This document shows, piece after piece, positions 8,385 through 17,751 of a stretch of DNA of 64,000 nt. Source of the DNA: Corynebacterium jeikeium (GTDB lineage: Bacteria > Actinomycetota > Actinomycetes > Mycobacteriales > Mycobacteriaceae); assembly GCF_000738265.1 (NCBI RefSeq), contig NZ_JFCQ01000021.1, positions 35,919 through 99,918 of the forward strand, given 5' to 3'. Under the pieces are notes generated by a model, which saw nothing but the letters and a program-made list of their open reading frames with translations, did not search any database and was not told the origin of the DNA. A program made the position numbers and the translations under genes. Positions within the stretch are counted from its first letter, which is position 1. Each line of letters starts with the position of its first letter.

Positions 8385-11378
8385 CTACTTTGCGACGATG
8401 TTCACCATCTTGCCTGGCACGACGATGATCTTGGCCACCGTCTTGCCCTCGATGTGCGCAGCGACGTTTGGCTCCTCCAGCGCAGCAGCCTCGATCTCCT
8501 CCCGCGAAGCATCCGCCGCCACGTTAATGCGCCCGCGCAACTTGCCCATGACCTGCACGGGAAGCTCGATAGTGTCATCTACCAGCCACTTTTCATCCCA
8601 CTCGGGGAAGGGCTCGTAGGTGATGCCCTCGGAGTGCCCCAGGATCTCCCACATCTCCTCGGCAATGTGCGGCGCCACCGGCGCGAGCATCTGCACCAGC
8701 GGTTCAACAGCAGCCCGCGGAGCCGCCCCAGCGGAGTACGTCTTCGTCAGGTAGTTCACGTATTCGATCATCTTCGCCACGGCTGTGTTGTCGCGCAGCT
8801 CCGCATAGTTCTCGTGAACCCCCGCGATGGTCCTGTGCAGGGCCTTTAGGTCGTCATCCGTGAGGGCGTCATCACTCACAGAACCCTTACCCGTGCCCTC
8901 ATCAACGGCGAGGCGCCACGCGCGCTGCAGGAATCGCTGCGCGCCCACAACGTCCTTCGTCGCCCACGGCCGCGAAGTGTCGAGCGGCCCCATCGCCATC
9001 TCGTACACGCGCAGGGTGTCCGCACCGTAGTCGTCGCAGATCTCGTCGGGCGAGACCGCGTTCTTGAGGGACTTACCCATCTTGCCGTATTCCTGGAATA
9101 CTTCTTCTTCCTTCTGGACGCCCTCAGCATCATCCGCCTTGCGAACCCAGAAGAACTTACCGTCGCGTTCGGTGACCTCCTCCGCGGGGACGTACACGCC
9201 GCGGGAGTCCGTGTACGCGTAGGCCTGGATGTAACCCTGGTTATACAGGCGGTAGTAGGGCTCGAAGCTGGAGACTACGCCCAGGTCGAACAGCACCTTG
9301 TGCCAGAAGCGGGCGTACAGCAGGTGAAGCACGGCGTGCTCCACGCCGCCGACGTACAGGTCCACGCCGCCAGAGGGGCGGCCTTCGCGCGGGCCGACCC
9401 AGTAGCGTTCGTTTTCGATATCTACCAGGGCGTTGTCGTTGTTCGGGTCGATGTAGCGCAGCTGGTACCAGGAGGAACCCGCCCACTGCGGCATGACGTT
9501 CGTGTCGCGGTAGTAGGTCTTTTCCCCGTCGCCGAGGTCCAGGGTGACCTCGACCCACTCCTTGGCCTTGGCCAGCGGGGGCTGGGGTGCGGAGTCCTTG
9601 TCGTCCGGGTCGAAGCTGACAGGCTTGTAGTCCTCCACTTCGGGCAGCTCGACGGGGAGCATGTCCTCCGGCAGGCCGTGTGCCATGCCGTTCTCGTCGT
9701 AGACGATGGGGAAGGGCTCGCCCCAGTAGCGCTGGCGGGCGAACAGCCAGTCGCGCAACTTGTACTGGATCTTGCCGGCGCCCTTGCCATGGGATTCCAG
9801 CCATTCGATGGCCTTGTCGATGGCCTCTGCCTTGCCCAGACCGTTGAGCTCCAGGCCGTCGGAGTTGTTGGAGTTGATGTGCGGGCCGTCCTCGGTGAAC
9901 GCCTCGGTGAGCTCGGCGCCCGCCGCAACCCCGGCGCCGCCCTGCTCGGCAGCACCAGCGGCGCCAGCTGCGCCTTCCGCCGCGCCCTCAGCTGCCAGCA
10001 CCGGCACGATCGGCAGCCCGAACTCGGTGGCGAACTCGAAGTCGCGGGTATCGTGCGCCGGCACAGCCATAATCGCGCCGGTGCCGTAGCCCGTCAGCAC
10101 ATAGTCCGCGATAAAGACCGGCACCTGCGCCCCGTTCACCGGGTTAGTGGCATAAACGCCCAGGAAAACGCCCGTCTTCTCCTTGTTCTCCTGGCGCTCC
10201 AGGTCGGACTTGGCGGCGATTGCCGCGCGGTATGCCTCCACTGCCGCAGCCGGGTTTGCCTGGCTGTAGGTCCACCGTGGGTCGACATCCGTGTAGGCGT
10301 CCTTACCCGTAGAAGAACCACCGGCCTGCGCAACGAGCGTATCGACCAGCTCGTGCTCCGGGGCCAGCACCATGTAGGTCGCGCCGAACAGCGTGTCGGG
10401 GCGCGTGGTGAACACGTCAATGTCGTGACCCAGGCAGTCGAACGTGACCTCCGCGCCGCGCGAACGGCCGATCCAGTTGCGCTGCATGGACTTCACCTTT
10501 TCCGGCCAGTCCAGGAACTCCAGGTCGTCGATCAGGCGGTCGGAGTACGCGGTGATGCGCATCATCCACTGCTGCAGGTTCTTGCGGAAGACGGGGAAGT
10601 TGCCGCGCTCGGAGCGGCCCTCTGCAGTGACTTCCTCGTTCGCCAGCACCGTGCCCAGGCCCGGGCACCAGTTCACCGTGGAGTTCGAGCGGTAGACCAG
10701 GCGGTAGCTATCCAGCACCTTCTGCTTCTCGGCGGCGCTGAGGTCCGCCCAGTCCGCGCGCTCGGCAGCGAGCTTTTCCTCCAGCTCTGCAATCGGGCGC
10801 GCCTTGCCCAGGGTGCCGTTGGCGTTCTTGGCCTCCGGGTCAAACCAGGAGTTGTAAATCTGCAGGAAAATCCACTGCGTCCAGCGGTAATAGTCCGTGT
10901 CCGTGGTGGCGAAGCTGCGGCGCTTGTCGTGACCCAGGCCCAGGCGGTCCAGCTGACGCTCCATGTTCGCGATGTTGGCCATGGTCGTGGTGCGCGGGTG
11001 GGTGCCCGTCTGCACGGCGTACTGCTCGGCGGGCAGACCGAACGCGTCATAACCCAGCGTGTGCAGCACATTTGCGCCCTTCATGCGGTGGAAGCGCGCG
11101 AAAACGTCCGTGCCGATGTAGCCCAACGGATGGCCGACGTGCAGACCCACGCCGGACGGGTAGGGGAACATGTCCTGGATGAACTTGCGGTCTTCCGGCA
11201 GCTCCGCGCCCGGCTCCGCGAGGTCGCCCGTCGGGTTCGGGGCGTTAAACGTGCCGTTGTCCGCCCAGTGCTGCTGCCACTTGGCCTCGATCTTGGCCGC
11301 GAGTTCAGGGGTGTAGCGGTAGGAGGTTGCGCCCGCGGACGTGCCCGCGGAGGTGTCTTCAGTGCTGCCGTTCGTCAT
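8385..11378 (-). CDS. leuS: Leucyl-tRNA synthetase
   Basis: Class I aminoacyl-tRNA synthetase of 997 residues charging tRNA-Leu. The HIGH signature is HVGHPLG in [19 protein letters not shown], and the KMSKS signature is KMGKS in [12 protein letters not shown]. The CP1 editing domain has the threonine-rich [19 protein letters not shown] segment. Within CP1 an Ala/Gly/Glu-rich insertion ([18 protein letters not shown] region) makes it slightly longer than the usual 950-970 residues. The C-terminal anticodon-binding domain ends with [12 protein letters not shown]. It is monocistronic and convergent with the upstream membrane gene. Confidence 0.97.
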   Translation of the reverse strand: MTNGSTEDTSAGTSAGATSYRYTPELAAKIEAKWQQHWADNGTFNAPNPTGDLAEPGAELPEDRKFIQDMFPYPSGVGLHVGHPLGYIGTDVFARFHRMKGANVLHTLGYDAFGLPAEQYAVQTGTHPRTTTMANIANMERQLDRLGLGHDKRRSFATTDTDYYRWTQWIFLQIYNSWFDPEAKNANGTLGKARPIAELEEKLAAERADWADLSAAEKQKVLDSYRLVYRSNSTVNWCPGLGTVLANEEVTAEGRSERGNFPVFRKNLQQWMMRITAYSDRLIDDLEFLDWPEKVKSMQRNWIGRSRGAEVTFDCLGHDIDVFTTRPDTLFGATYMVLAPEHELVDTLVAQAGGSSTGKDAYTDVDPRWTYSQANPAAAVEAYRAAIAAKSDLERQENKEKTGVFLGVYATNPVNGAQVPVFIADYVLTGYGTGAIMAVPAHDTRDFEFATEFGLPIVPVLAAEGAAEGAAGAAGAAEQGGAGVAAGAELTEAFTEDGPHINSNNSDGLELNGLGKAEAIDKAIEWLESHGKGAGKIQYKLRDWLFARQRYWGEPFPIVYDENGMAHGLPEDMLPVELPEVEDYKPVSFDPDDKDSAPQPPLAKAKEWVEVTLDLGDGEKTYYRDTNVMPQWAGSSWYQLRYIDPNNDNALVDIENERYWVGPREGRPSGGVDLYVGGVEHAVLHLLYARFWHKVLFDLGVVSSFEPYYRLYNQGYIQAYAYTDSRGVYVPAEEVTERDGKFFWVRKADDAEGVQKEEEVFQEYGKMGKSLKNAVSPDEICDDYGADTLRVYEMAMGPLDTSRPWATKDVVGAQRFLQRAWRLAVDEGTGKGSVSDDALTDDDLKALHRTIAGVHENYAELRDNTAVAKMIEYVNYLTKTYSAGAAPRAAVEPLVQMLAPVAPHIAEEMWEILGHSEGITYEPFPEWDEKWLVDDTIELPVQVMGKLRGRINVAADASREEIEAAALEEPNVAAHIEGKTVAKIIVVPGKMVNIVAK

Positions 11379-11462
11379 GGTTTAACAGTCTAGTAGGTGC
11401 CACGGACAGGGCAGGCTATTGCGTTTGGCTTGTTGGCCACCTGCGGTAATAGACTGTTTTGC

Positions 11463-12116
11463 ATGATCGTGTTGACCGTTGTGTTGGTAATTGTGGGGCT
11501 TGTGTTCTTTGTTGCGGGTCTGCTGGGGGCTGTGGGGAAGCTGCCGGGTAATCCGGTCGTTGGCCTGCGCGTTCCGGAGGTCCGCAAGTCCCAGGAGCTC
11601 TGGAACACCGCACACCGGATCGTCGGTCCGGCCTGGATGGGCGCCGGTGCGGCATTGCTCGGAGCGGCTCTGATCACCCTGAAGGTGAGCGGTTGGATGT
11701 GGCTGGTCTTTGCGTTGTTACTGGTCGGGGCTGTTTTCTTGATCGGTCTGGGCTCGGCTTTGGGCGCTCACACCGTCGCGCGCCTGGATTCCCGCGCCGC
11801 CCAACTCGAGGCCGCCGATTCTTCTTGCTGCTCTAGTGGTGACGCCACCTCGGCCTCCTGCTGCTCCGATTCCAGCGAGGCCACCGGCGCTTCCGACTCC
11901 GCTGGCGCTTGCTGTTCCGACGCCGGCGCTGGCGCCAACACTGGCCCGGTGAGCGCGGAGGCGTGCGCAAGCGGCCAGGCCTGCGGCAGCTGCTCGCTGA
12001 ATGGCTCCTGCGAGGGCGGCGGCGTGGACTGGGAGGCCGCCCGCCGGGCAGCTTCCGCCCAGGACTCGGCGCAAGACTCTGCGCAAAGCCCGGCGCAGAA
12101 CCCCGCGCAGGCGTAG
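11463..12116 (+). CDS. SdpI-family membrane protein with Cys-rich tail
   Basis: A 217-residue protein. Residues 1-110 hold three hydrophobic helices and the SdpI-like segment VVGLRVPEVRKSQELWNTAHRIVGPAWM, typical of SdpI/YhfL immunity-type membrane proteins. Residues from about 120 on are an unusual soluble tail with cysteine pairs (SSCCSS, SASCCSDSS, GACCSD) and a CxxxxCxxCxxxxxC group (CASGQACGSCSLNGSC), ending in AQDSAQDSAQSPAQNPAQA. I start it at ATG 11463, just before the first helix. The tail could bind metal or iron-sulfur clusters; this is speculation. A terminator follows at 12132. Confidence 0.8.
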   Translation: MIVLTVVLVIVGLVFFVAGLLGAVGKLPGNPVVGLRVPEVRKSQELWNTAHRIVGPAWMGAGAALLGAALITLKVSGWMWLVFALLLVGAVFLIGLGSALGAHTVARLDSRAAQLEAADSSCCSSGDATSASCCSDSSEATGASDSAGACCSDAGAGANTGPVSAEACASGQACGSCSLNGSCEGGGVDWEAARRAASAQDSAQDSAQSPAQNPAQA

Positions 12117-12131
12117 GCACCGCCTGCCCCG

Positions 12132-12163
12132 AGCCCCCGGCCTCTCGTCGGGGGCTTACTTTT
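12132..12163 (+). terminator. Rho-independent terminator after the SdpI-like gene
   Basis: AGCCCCC (12132-12138) pairs with GGGGGCT (12150-12156), followed by TACTTTT. It lies 15 bp after the stop codon. Confidence 0.75.
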
Positions 12164-12190
12164 GCCCACATTGAGGCGGCTAAAAGGGCA

Positions 12191-12301
12191 ATGTCCCAAA
12201 TCGTCGAGTTATTGAAAGTAGAGCGTTTGAAGCACAAAAGCGCAGCTCGCTGAACTGCGGAAATAGAATAGTTATATTCTAGGAGCTGGAATTTGGGACA
12301 T
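12191..12301 (+). repeat. Inverted-repeat-bounded 20-codon element, copy A2
   Basis: Second copy of the A-type element, in the same orientation as A1. Arms are ATGTCCCAAATC and its complement ending GGGACAT. The frame from ATG 12191 to TGA 12251 encodes MSQIVELLKVERLKHKSAAR. The 5-bp hairpin CGCAG/CTGCG again encloses the stop codon, and the palindrome AGAATAGTTATATTCT is unchanged. All five differences to A1 inside the frame change the amino acid. It lies between the SdpI-like gene and ribokinase. Confidence 0.8.
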
Positions 12302-12424
12302 CGCCCCCCTCGATTGGGACTTCGGCACTCCGGAATCCGCCTGATTCTTCCCTTTCCCTACCGTCACTGTGACGATCCAACGCATTCCCCCCTCCTGCCC
12401 GGCAACGCAGTACCCTGGGGAACC
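12302..12424 (+). promoter_or_regulatory. Promoter region of the ribokinase-nucleoside operon
   Basis: The palindrome CGTCACTGTGACG (12362-12374) lies about 50 bp before the rbsK start and is a candidate operator. TACCCT ends a few bases before ATG 12425, so transcription may begin at or next to the start codon. The same palindrome recurs at 8187, and CGTCACTGTGATG occurs within parB near 36419. Confidence 0.4.
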
Positions 12425-13354
12425 ATGAGAGACTCCAACGCCACCGTCGTCGTATCCGGCACCACCAACGTCGACACTTTCGTCACCGTCCAAAACTTCC
12501 CACAACCAGGGGAAACGACAATCGCAACACCCGGCATAGAGGCTCTCGGCGGCAAGGGCGCTAATCAGGCGGCGGCGTGCGCACACATGGGCGTCAATAC
12601 CGTCCTTCTGTCTGCGGTAGGCAACGACCCGCAGGGCGAGCTCGCGCTGAAGCAGCTGCGCGAGCACGGCGTGAACACCGACTACATCGTGATCAGTCGG
12701 CAGCCGACGGGGCGCGCGTTCATCATGAACGACCCCAGCGGCGAGAACATCATCATCGTCACCTCGGGCGCAAACGAGCTGGTCAGCCCCGCCCAGCAAC
12801 GCGAAACCGTCGACGAACTGCGCCGCCAAGGACCCGTTCCGACCGTTCTGGCGCAGGGCGAACTGACCCCCGAGCACAGCGCGCAGCTGCCGAGGCTGGT
12901 AGCGAACTCGGACTCTCGACTGGTGCTGAACCTCGCGCCGGTGACCACGCGCGACCCCGACCTGATGGCCGCCGCCGACCCGCTGGTGCTGAATGAGGGC
13001 GAGGCCGCCGCGGTGCTCGGCGAAGCTCCCGGCACGCCCGTTGAAGAGCTCACCGATCGCCTGCGCACCATCGCGCGCTCTGTGGTGATTACTTTGGGGC
13101 AGCGCGGCGCGCTGATCTTGGAAAAGGACGCCGAACCGGTCCACATTCCAGCCGTCCACGTTGATCACGTGGTCGACACCACCGGGGCGGGCGACGCATT
13201 CTGCGGCACCCTCGCGGCCGCGCTGGCGCAAGGGGAGACCCTGGTGGATGCCTGCACACTAGGCGCAGCCGCAGGAGCCCTGGCCACACAGAAGCGAGGG
13301 GCGGCGGTTAGCTACGCCAGCGAAAACGAAGTCCGCCGACTGGGAGAGGAATAG
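12425..13354 (+). CDS. rbsK: Ribokinase (PfkB family)
   Basis: A 309-residue sugar kinase that phosphorylates ribose to ribose 5-phosphate. It has the N-terminal PfkB signature GGKGANQAAACAHMG (about residues 42-56) and the C-terminal catalytic motif DTTGAGDAFCGTLAAAL (the Asp of GAGD is the base). The start ATG 12425 gives MRDSNATVVVSGTTNVD, the usual N-terminal strand. The nucleoside hydrolase follows after only 4 bp, so hydrolysis of nucleosides to base plus ribose and the kinase step are coupled. C. glutamicum has the related uriR-rbsK1-uriT-uriH operon; a UriR repressor gene is not present here. Confidence 0.94.
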   Translation: MRDSNATVVVSGTTNVDTFVTVQNFPQPGETTIATPGIEALGGKGANQAAACAHMGVNTVLLSAVGNDPQGELALKQLREHGVNTDYIVISRQPTGRAFIMNDPSGENIIIVTSGANELVSPAQQRETVDELRRQGPVPTVLAQGELTPEHSAQLPRLVANSDSRLVLNLAPVTTRDPDLMAAADPLVLNEGEAAAVLGEAPGTPVEELTDRLRTIARSVVITLGQRGALILEKDAEPVHIPAVHVDHVVDTTGAGDAFCGTLAAALAQGETLVDACTLGAAAGALATQKRGAAVSYASENEVRRLGEE

Positions 13355-13358
13355 AGAC

Positions 13359-14441
13359 ATGACTGCCAACAGCCCACAGAAAATCATTCTGGACTGCGAC
13401 CCGGGGCACGATGACGCGATCGCGATGCTCCTGGCCTGGGGAAACCCTGACCTGGACCTGCTGGCGGTCACGACGGTTGCGGGTAATCAAACGCTAGAGA
13501 AGGTCACCAAAAACGCCCTGGCGCTGGCGCGGGTCGGCAACATCACTGGCATTCCTTTCGCCGCCGGGGCGGATCGCCCGCTGGTCGCGCCGCAGATCAT
13601 CCCGGAGGAAATCCACGGAGACAGCGGCCTGGACGGCCCCCAGCTGCCCGCCGCCGGCGCCACCCAGGATCCGCGCCACGCGGTGAACCTCATCGCGGAC
13701 ATCATCCGCGACAACGAACCTGGTGCCGTAACCATCGTCCCGACGGGCGCGCTGACCAACATCGCCCTGTTCGCCCGCATGTACCCGGAGCTTGTGGAAC
13801 GCGTGGGTGGCGTCACTTTGATGGGCGGAGCGCACCACGCGGGCAACATGACCGCGAGCGCCGAGTTCAACATCCTGGCTGACCCGGAGGCCGCAAAGAT
13901 CGTGTTCGGCGCGGGCTGGCCCGTCACGATGGTCGGGCTGGACGTCACGCACAAGGTGCTGGCCACGCCCGAGCGGATGGCGCAGCTGGCGGAGGTCGGC
14001 ACCGACGTGGCTGCGTTCATCGCGGAACTGGTGGAGTTCTTTGGCGCGGCCTACATGAAGGAACGGCACTACCCCGGCCCGCCGATGCACGACCCGCTGG
14101 CCGTAGCGGCGGTGGCTGATCCGCAGGTCGTGCGCACGATTTTGGCGCCGATCGACGTGGAGACTCAGGGCGAGCTCACGCGCGGGGCGACCGTCGTCGA
14201 CCTGCGGCGCACCTGGGGCAGCCAGGCAGGAGGGCAGGACCCGACTGCTCTGGGCACGGCGGATGATTCTGATTTCGACGCCCACACCTCAGCGGCCACA
14301 GCAGGCGCAGCCGAAACGGGCACAGGCGCGGTCGGCGCGGCCGATTCCCTGCGCACCCGCGTGGCGGTGGATGTGGATGCGGATCGCTTCTGGACTCTGC
14401 TGATCGACGCACTGCAGCGCATCGGCAACACCGGCTTCTAG
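13359..14441 (+). CDS. uriH: Ribonucleoside hydrolase (IUNH family)
   Basis: A 360-residue calcium-dependent hydrolase that splits nucleosides into base and ribose. The metal-binding motif is DCDPGHDDAIA (residues about 12-22), and the C-terminal active-site Asp is in MHDPLAVAAVADP. VPTGALTNIALF and GGAHHAGNMTASAEFNILADPEAA are family motifs. The region after about residue 290 carries a low-complexity Ala/Thr insertion (HTSAATAGAAETGTGAVGAA) before the last conserved strand. It sits between rbsK and an MFS carrier. Symbol given by analogy with the C. glutamicum uridine operon. Confidence 0.92.
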   Translation: MTANSPQKIILDCDPGHDDAIAMLLAWGNPDLDLLAVTTVAGNQTLEKVTKNALALARVGNITGIPFAAGADRPLVAPQIIPEEIHGDSGLDGPQLPAAGATQDPRHAVNLIADIIRDNEPGAVTIVPTGALTNIALFARMYPELVERVGGVTLMGGAHHAGNMTASAEFNILADPEAAKIVFGAGWPVTMVGLDVTHKVLATPERMAQLAEVGTDVAAFIAELVEFFGAAYMKERHYPGPPMHDPLAVAAVADPQVVRTILAPIDVETQGELTRGATVVDLRRTWGSQAGGQDPTALGTADDSDFDAHTSAATAGAAETGTGAVGAADSLRTRVAVDVDADRFWTLLIDALQRIGNTGF

Positions 14442-14490
14442 TCAGGCGCGCCTTCATGGCTTAGAGTTCTAGCTGCAACTACTGAAAATC

Positions 14491-14509
14491 CCAATTGACT
14501 TTCAATTGG
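14491..14509. promoter_or_regulatory. Perfect inverted repeat before the MFS gene
   Basis: CCAATTGA, spacer CTT, TCAATTGG: an 8-bp perfect stem 20 bp before the carrier start. Its AT-rich nature and lack of a T-run fit a repressor operator or an mRNA hairpin better than a terminator. Confidence 0.5.
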
Positions 14510-14528
14510 CGCTGAATCGGAGCCGCTT

Positions 14529-16001
14529 ATGAACTCCACCAATCCTTCCTCTACGCCAAAGCCCGGCGCGACCGCGGCCGCTTCGCCGGATCCGGTCGAT
14601 TCCCGCCCGGGCGGCATCGGCCTGCTGATGACGGTACTCATCACCGCGGCAGTCGCCTTCCAGCTCAACGCCTCCATGCTTTCCCCGGTGCTGGCCACCA
14701 TGGCCCGCGAGCTGAACACAGACGAGGCCGCCACCGGCCTCACCCAGACCGCATTCTTCACCGGCGGCGCAATGTGCGGCCTGTTCCTGCCCCGCCTGTC
14801 GGATATTGTCGGTCGCCGCAAGATCCTGGTCATCATGCTGGGCGTGATGTCCCTCGGCGGCCTCATCGCCGCGCTGGCGCCCAACATCGGCGTGCTGATG
14901 GTCGCCCGCGCCATGCAGGGCATCGCGGGTCCGACGATCCCCATGACCCTGATTATCCTGCGTAGCCAGGTGAAGGAGGAGGTCCGCCTGGGCACCCTCA
15001 TGGGCCTGCTGGCCGCCATCAACGGTGGTGTGGCGGGCATCGACGTGATCCTCGCCGGCTGGCTGGCAGAGAACTACGGCTTCCGCTCCGTGTTCTGGCT
15101 AATCGCCATCATCGGCATCATCGCGACCGTGGTGGTCGCGTTCTGGGCACCGGAATCCAAGCCCTCGGACAACGTGAAGATGGACTGGATTGGCGCTGCC
15201 CTGCTGGTGGTATCGGTGCTGTGCATCACGCTGGGCGTCAACGAGGCCGGGAAGGCCGGGGCAGCGAACTGGCTGTACGTCATCGCCATGTTCATCATCG
15301 GCCCGGCGGTCTTCGTGGTCTTCTGGAAGTACGAGAGCCGCCACGAACAGCCGCTGGTCGCCCCGAAGTACCTGGCCCGCCGCCACACGTGGGCGCTGCT
15401 GGCCACCACGGTGCTGACCATGACTGGCGTGTTCGCGGCGGTCAACGGCGTGGCTATCTCCCTGGCGCAGAACCCGGACGCAGGCTTCGGCCTGGAAGCA
15501 GACAAGGCCTCCCTGTGGCTGCTGACCCCCTACGCACTGATCGGCTGGGCAGTCGGCCCCTTCGCAGGCCGCTGGGCACCTAGGATCGGCTACGGCCGTT
15601 TGGTCATCATCGCCAACCTCGCCAGCGCAGTGCTCATGCTGGGGCTCGCCTTCGTTGGTGTGAAGTCCCTGGCCGTACTGATCATCGCCGTCATCCTGCT
15701 GGGCATCACCTACGCGGGCATCGGCAACATCGTCATCAACAACCTGGGCGTGGTGAACTCCCCGAAGGACAACGAAGGCTTCCTGCCGGGCATGAACTCC
15801 GCGGGCTTCAACCTCGGCGCGGGCGTGTCCTTTGCCATCCTGCCGGTATTCCAGGTCGCTGGTTCGCCCCAGGGTTCGGATTCTGTCGCGGGGTATGTCA
15901 CCGCATTCATCGCCGCCGCGGTGATCCTGGGCATCGCTGCCGCCGTAGCCTCGCTGATCCCCAAGCAGACCGTCGCGGAGCTCGACCGCGCCATCGTCTA
16001 G
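14529..16001 (+). CDS. MFS transporter, probable nucleoside importer
   Basis: A 490-residue major facilitator with about 12-14 membrane helices after a 30-residue hydrophilic N-terminus. The MFS signature DIVGRRKILVIMLG lies between helices 2 and 3 (about residues 95-108), and VARAMQGIAGPTIPMTLIILRSQV marks helix 4. Its position directly after rbsK and the nucleoside hydrolase, 87 bp downstream, suggests it imports the nucleosides they break down, like UriT of C. glutamicum. The 87-bp gap holds a perfect inverted repeat, so it may also have separate control. Substrate is inferred from context only. Confidence 0.85.
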   Translation: MNSTNPSSTPKPGATAAASPDPVDSRPGGIGLLMTVLITAAVAFQLNASMLSPVLATMARELNTDEAATGLTQTAFFTGGAMCGLFLPRLSDIVGRRKILVIMLGVMSLGGLIAALAPNIGVLMVARAMQGIAGPTIPMTLIILRSQVKEEVRLGTLMGLLAAINGGVAGIDVILAGWLAENYGFRSVFWLIAIIGIIATVVVAFWAPESKPSDNVKMDWIGAALLVVSVLCITLGVNEAGKAGAANWLYVIAMFIIGPAVFVVFWKYESRHEQPLVAPKYLARRHTWALLATTVLTMTGVFAAVNGVAISLAQNPDAGFGLEADKASLWLLTPYALIGWAVGPFAGRWAPRIGYGRLVIIANLASAVLMLGLAFVGVKSLAVLIIAVILLGITYAGIGNIVINNLGVVNSPKDNEGFLPGMNSAGFNLGAGVSFAILPVFQVAGSPQGSDSVAGYVTAFIAAAVILGIAAAVASLIPKQTVAELDRAIV

Positions 16002-16113
16002 CCGCCACCCAGGCGCACCCGGCGCCACACTCAGGCACGCCACCCCACCCTGCCTGCGACTTTTTGGACGGTTGCGGTTTGCGGGGACGGGGGCGTCAAT
16101 AAAATAGAGACAC

Positions 16114-17127
16114 ATGGCAGAAAAACAGTCGCTGTGGCAGCGCGTGATCAACTACCGCCCGGACTTCCTCATCGTCCTGATCGTCATCGCGGTCGTGGCA
16201 GCGGTGGTCGTGCCCGTGCGCGGCGAGGCGGCGGATGTCGCTGGCATCATCACGAAGGTCGCCATCGCGTTCCTGTTTTTCCTCTACGGTGCGCGCTTGT
16301 CGCCGCAAGAGGCGCTCAAAGGCCTGATGCACTGGCGGCTGCACCTGCTGATCATGGCGTTTACCTTCGTGGTGTTCCCGCTGATCGGCGTGGCGATGAT
16401 GCCGCTGAAGGCGGTCGTCGGAAACGAACTCTACCTGGGCATTCTCTTCTGCACCCTCGTGCCGTCGACGGTGCAATCGTCGGTCGCGTTCACCAGCATC
16501 GCACGCGGCCACGTCGCCGCCTCGATTGTCGCGGCTAGCGTCTCTAGCCTGCTGGGAGTGCTATTCACGCCGCTGTTGGTGCTGTTGCTGATGTCTTCTT
16601 CGGAAGGCTTTCATATTGACGCCACCACGTTCCTCGACATCGGTATCCAATTGCTGTTGCCGTTTGCCATCGGCCAGCTATTGCGCCGGTGGGTGTTTAA
16701 GTTCGCGGCCACACCTGCGACCAAGAAGGTGGACCAGATTTCGATCGGGTTGGTGGTGTACGTCAGCTTCTCGGAAGGCATTGTCTCTGGCGTGTGGAGT
16801 TCCGTCAGCTGGCTGACGATTCTGGGCCTGGTGCTGGGCTCCATCGCGCTGGTGCATGTGATGCTGGGCGTTACCAGTGTGACCTCGCGGAAGCTGGGCT
16901 TCGACTACGCAGATCAGGTGGCGATCCAGTTCGCGGGCACGAAGAAGTCCCTGGCCTCGGGGCTGCCGATGGCGGCGGTGATGTTCGGCGGGGCGAGCCT
17001 AGGCATGATGATCCTGCCGCTGATGATCTTCCACCAGGTGCAACTGGTGATCTGCTCCATGCGCGCCAGCTCCTACGCCGCGCGCTTCCCGGAGGGCGGG
17101 AAGACCGTGGGCGCGCGCACCTGGTAG
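16114..17127 (+). CDS. Bile acid:sodium symporter (BASS) family transporter
   Basis: A 337-residue protein with about ten hydrophobic helices. It shows the SBF-like pattern: FLFFLYGARLSPQEALKGLMHWRLHLLIM, FCTLVPSTVQSSVAFTSIARGHVAASIVAAS (the crossover with polar residues) and FAGTKKSLASGLPMAAVMF. These are hallmarks of the bacterial branch of the SLC10/BASS family (YfeH-like), whose substrates are mostly unknown organic anions. It starts at ATG 16114 after GGGGGCGTCAATAAAATAG. It is convergent with the Nudix gene, with only 15 bp between stops. Confidence 0.85.
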   Translation: MAEKQSLWQRVINYRPDFLIVLIVIAVVAAVVVPVRGEAADVAGIITKVAIAFLFFLYGARLSPQEALKGLMHWRLHLLIMAFTFVVFPLIGVAMMPLKAVVGNELYLGILFCTLVPSTVQSSVAFTSIARGHVAASIVAASVSSLLGVLFTPLLVLLLMSSSEGFHIDATTFLDIGIQLLLPFAIGQLLRRWVFKFAATPATKKVDQISIGLVVYVSFSEGIVSGVWSSVSWLTILGLVLGSIALVHVMLGVTSVTSRKLGFDYADQVAIQFAGTKKSLASGLPMAAVMFGGASLGMMILPLMIFHQVQLVICSMRASSYAARFPEGGKTVGARTW

Positions 17128-17142
17128 GCGCGCGCTAGCTGG

Positions 17143-17712
17143 CTACTCCGGCTTCTGCAGGCGCTTGACGTAACCCATGCGCGGGCGGAAACCCGCCGGG
17201 TGCTTCAGCTGCGCCACCGCGTCGGCAATCACCAGGCGGAAGCGCGGCTGCATCGGCGGCATCTGGGAAATCGAATACCAACCCACCTGCGTAGACTCGT
17301 CGTCGCCGATCACCGGCTCATCGTTGAACTCGCCGGTCTCCGGATCCGGGATCACGGTGCAGCGGACGGTCGTATCGACGTAGCTGGTGACGTCCCCGTT
17401 CGGGTACTCGACCGGGCCGACCTGCCCCACTCCCAGCAGCGCATCCACTTGCACGTGCAGGCCGGTTTCCTCCCGTACCTCGCGGATCGCCGCCAGGTGC
17501 GGCTCCTCCCGCGGGTCGACAATGCCCGTGACGGGGGTCCACTGCCCGTCGTCGGCGCGCTTGACCAGCAGCACCTCTGGAACAGCCCAGATGGGCGCAT
17601 CCTCCGGTACGTCCCGGATGACGATAGCTGTCACGCCGGGAAGCCACAGCTCGTCGTGGCCAATCTTCTTGCGCAGTTCAACGATGAAATCTGGGGTCGG
17701 CATGGGCGCCAT
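17143..17712 (-). CDS. Nudix hydrolase
   Basis: A 189-residue Nudix protein. The Nudix box is complete: the segment starting GIVDPREEPHLAAIREVREE and continuing with TGL (about residues 62-84) fits Gx5Ex7REUxEExGU with all metal-binding glutamates. Flanking sequence LVKRADDGQWTPVTG is typical of housecleaning NUDIX enzymes acting on nucleoside diphosphate derivatives. The C-terminus QLKHPAGFRPRMGYVKRLQKPE is basic. The substrate cannot be told from the sequence. It lies downstream of brnFE on the same strand with a 39-bp gap. Confidence 0.92.
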   Translation of the reverse strand: MAPMPTPDFIVELRKKIGHDELWLPGVTAIVIRDVPEDAPIWAVPEVLLVKRADDGQWTPVTGIVDPREEPHLAAIREVREETGLHVQVDALLGVGQVGPVEYPNGDVTSYVDTTVRCTVIPDPETGEFNDEPVIGDDESTQVGWYSISQMPPMQPRFRLVIADAVAQLKHPAGFRPRMGYVKRLQKPE

Positions 17713-17751
17713 TCTACGGTGCTGGGGCTGTGGGTGGCGGGGGAGGGGGCG

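Noticed and set aside
9300..11393. A 697-codon open frame antisense to leuS
   Set aside because: Shadow of a GC-rich gene; its translation is low in hydrophobic structure and rich in Arg/Val/His/Gly, while leuS on the other strand has all synthetase motifs.
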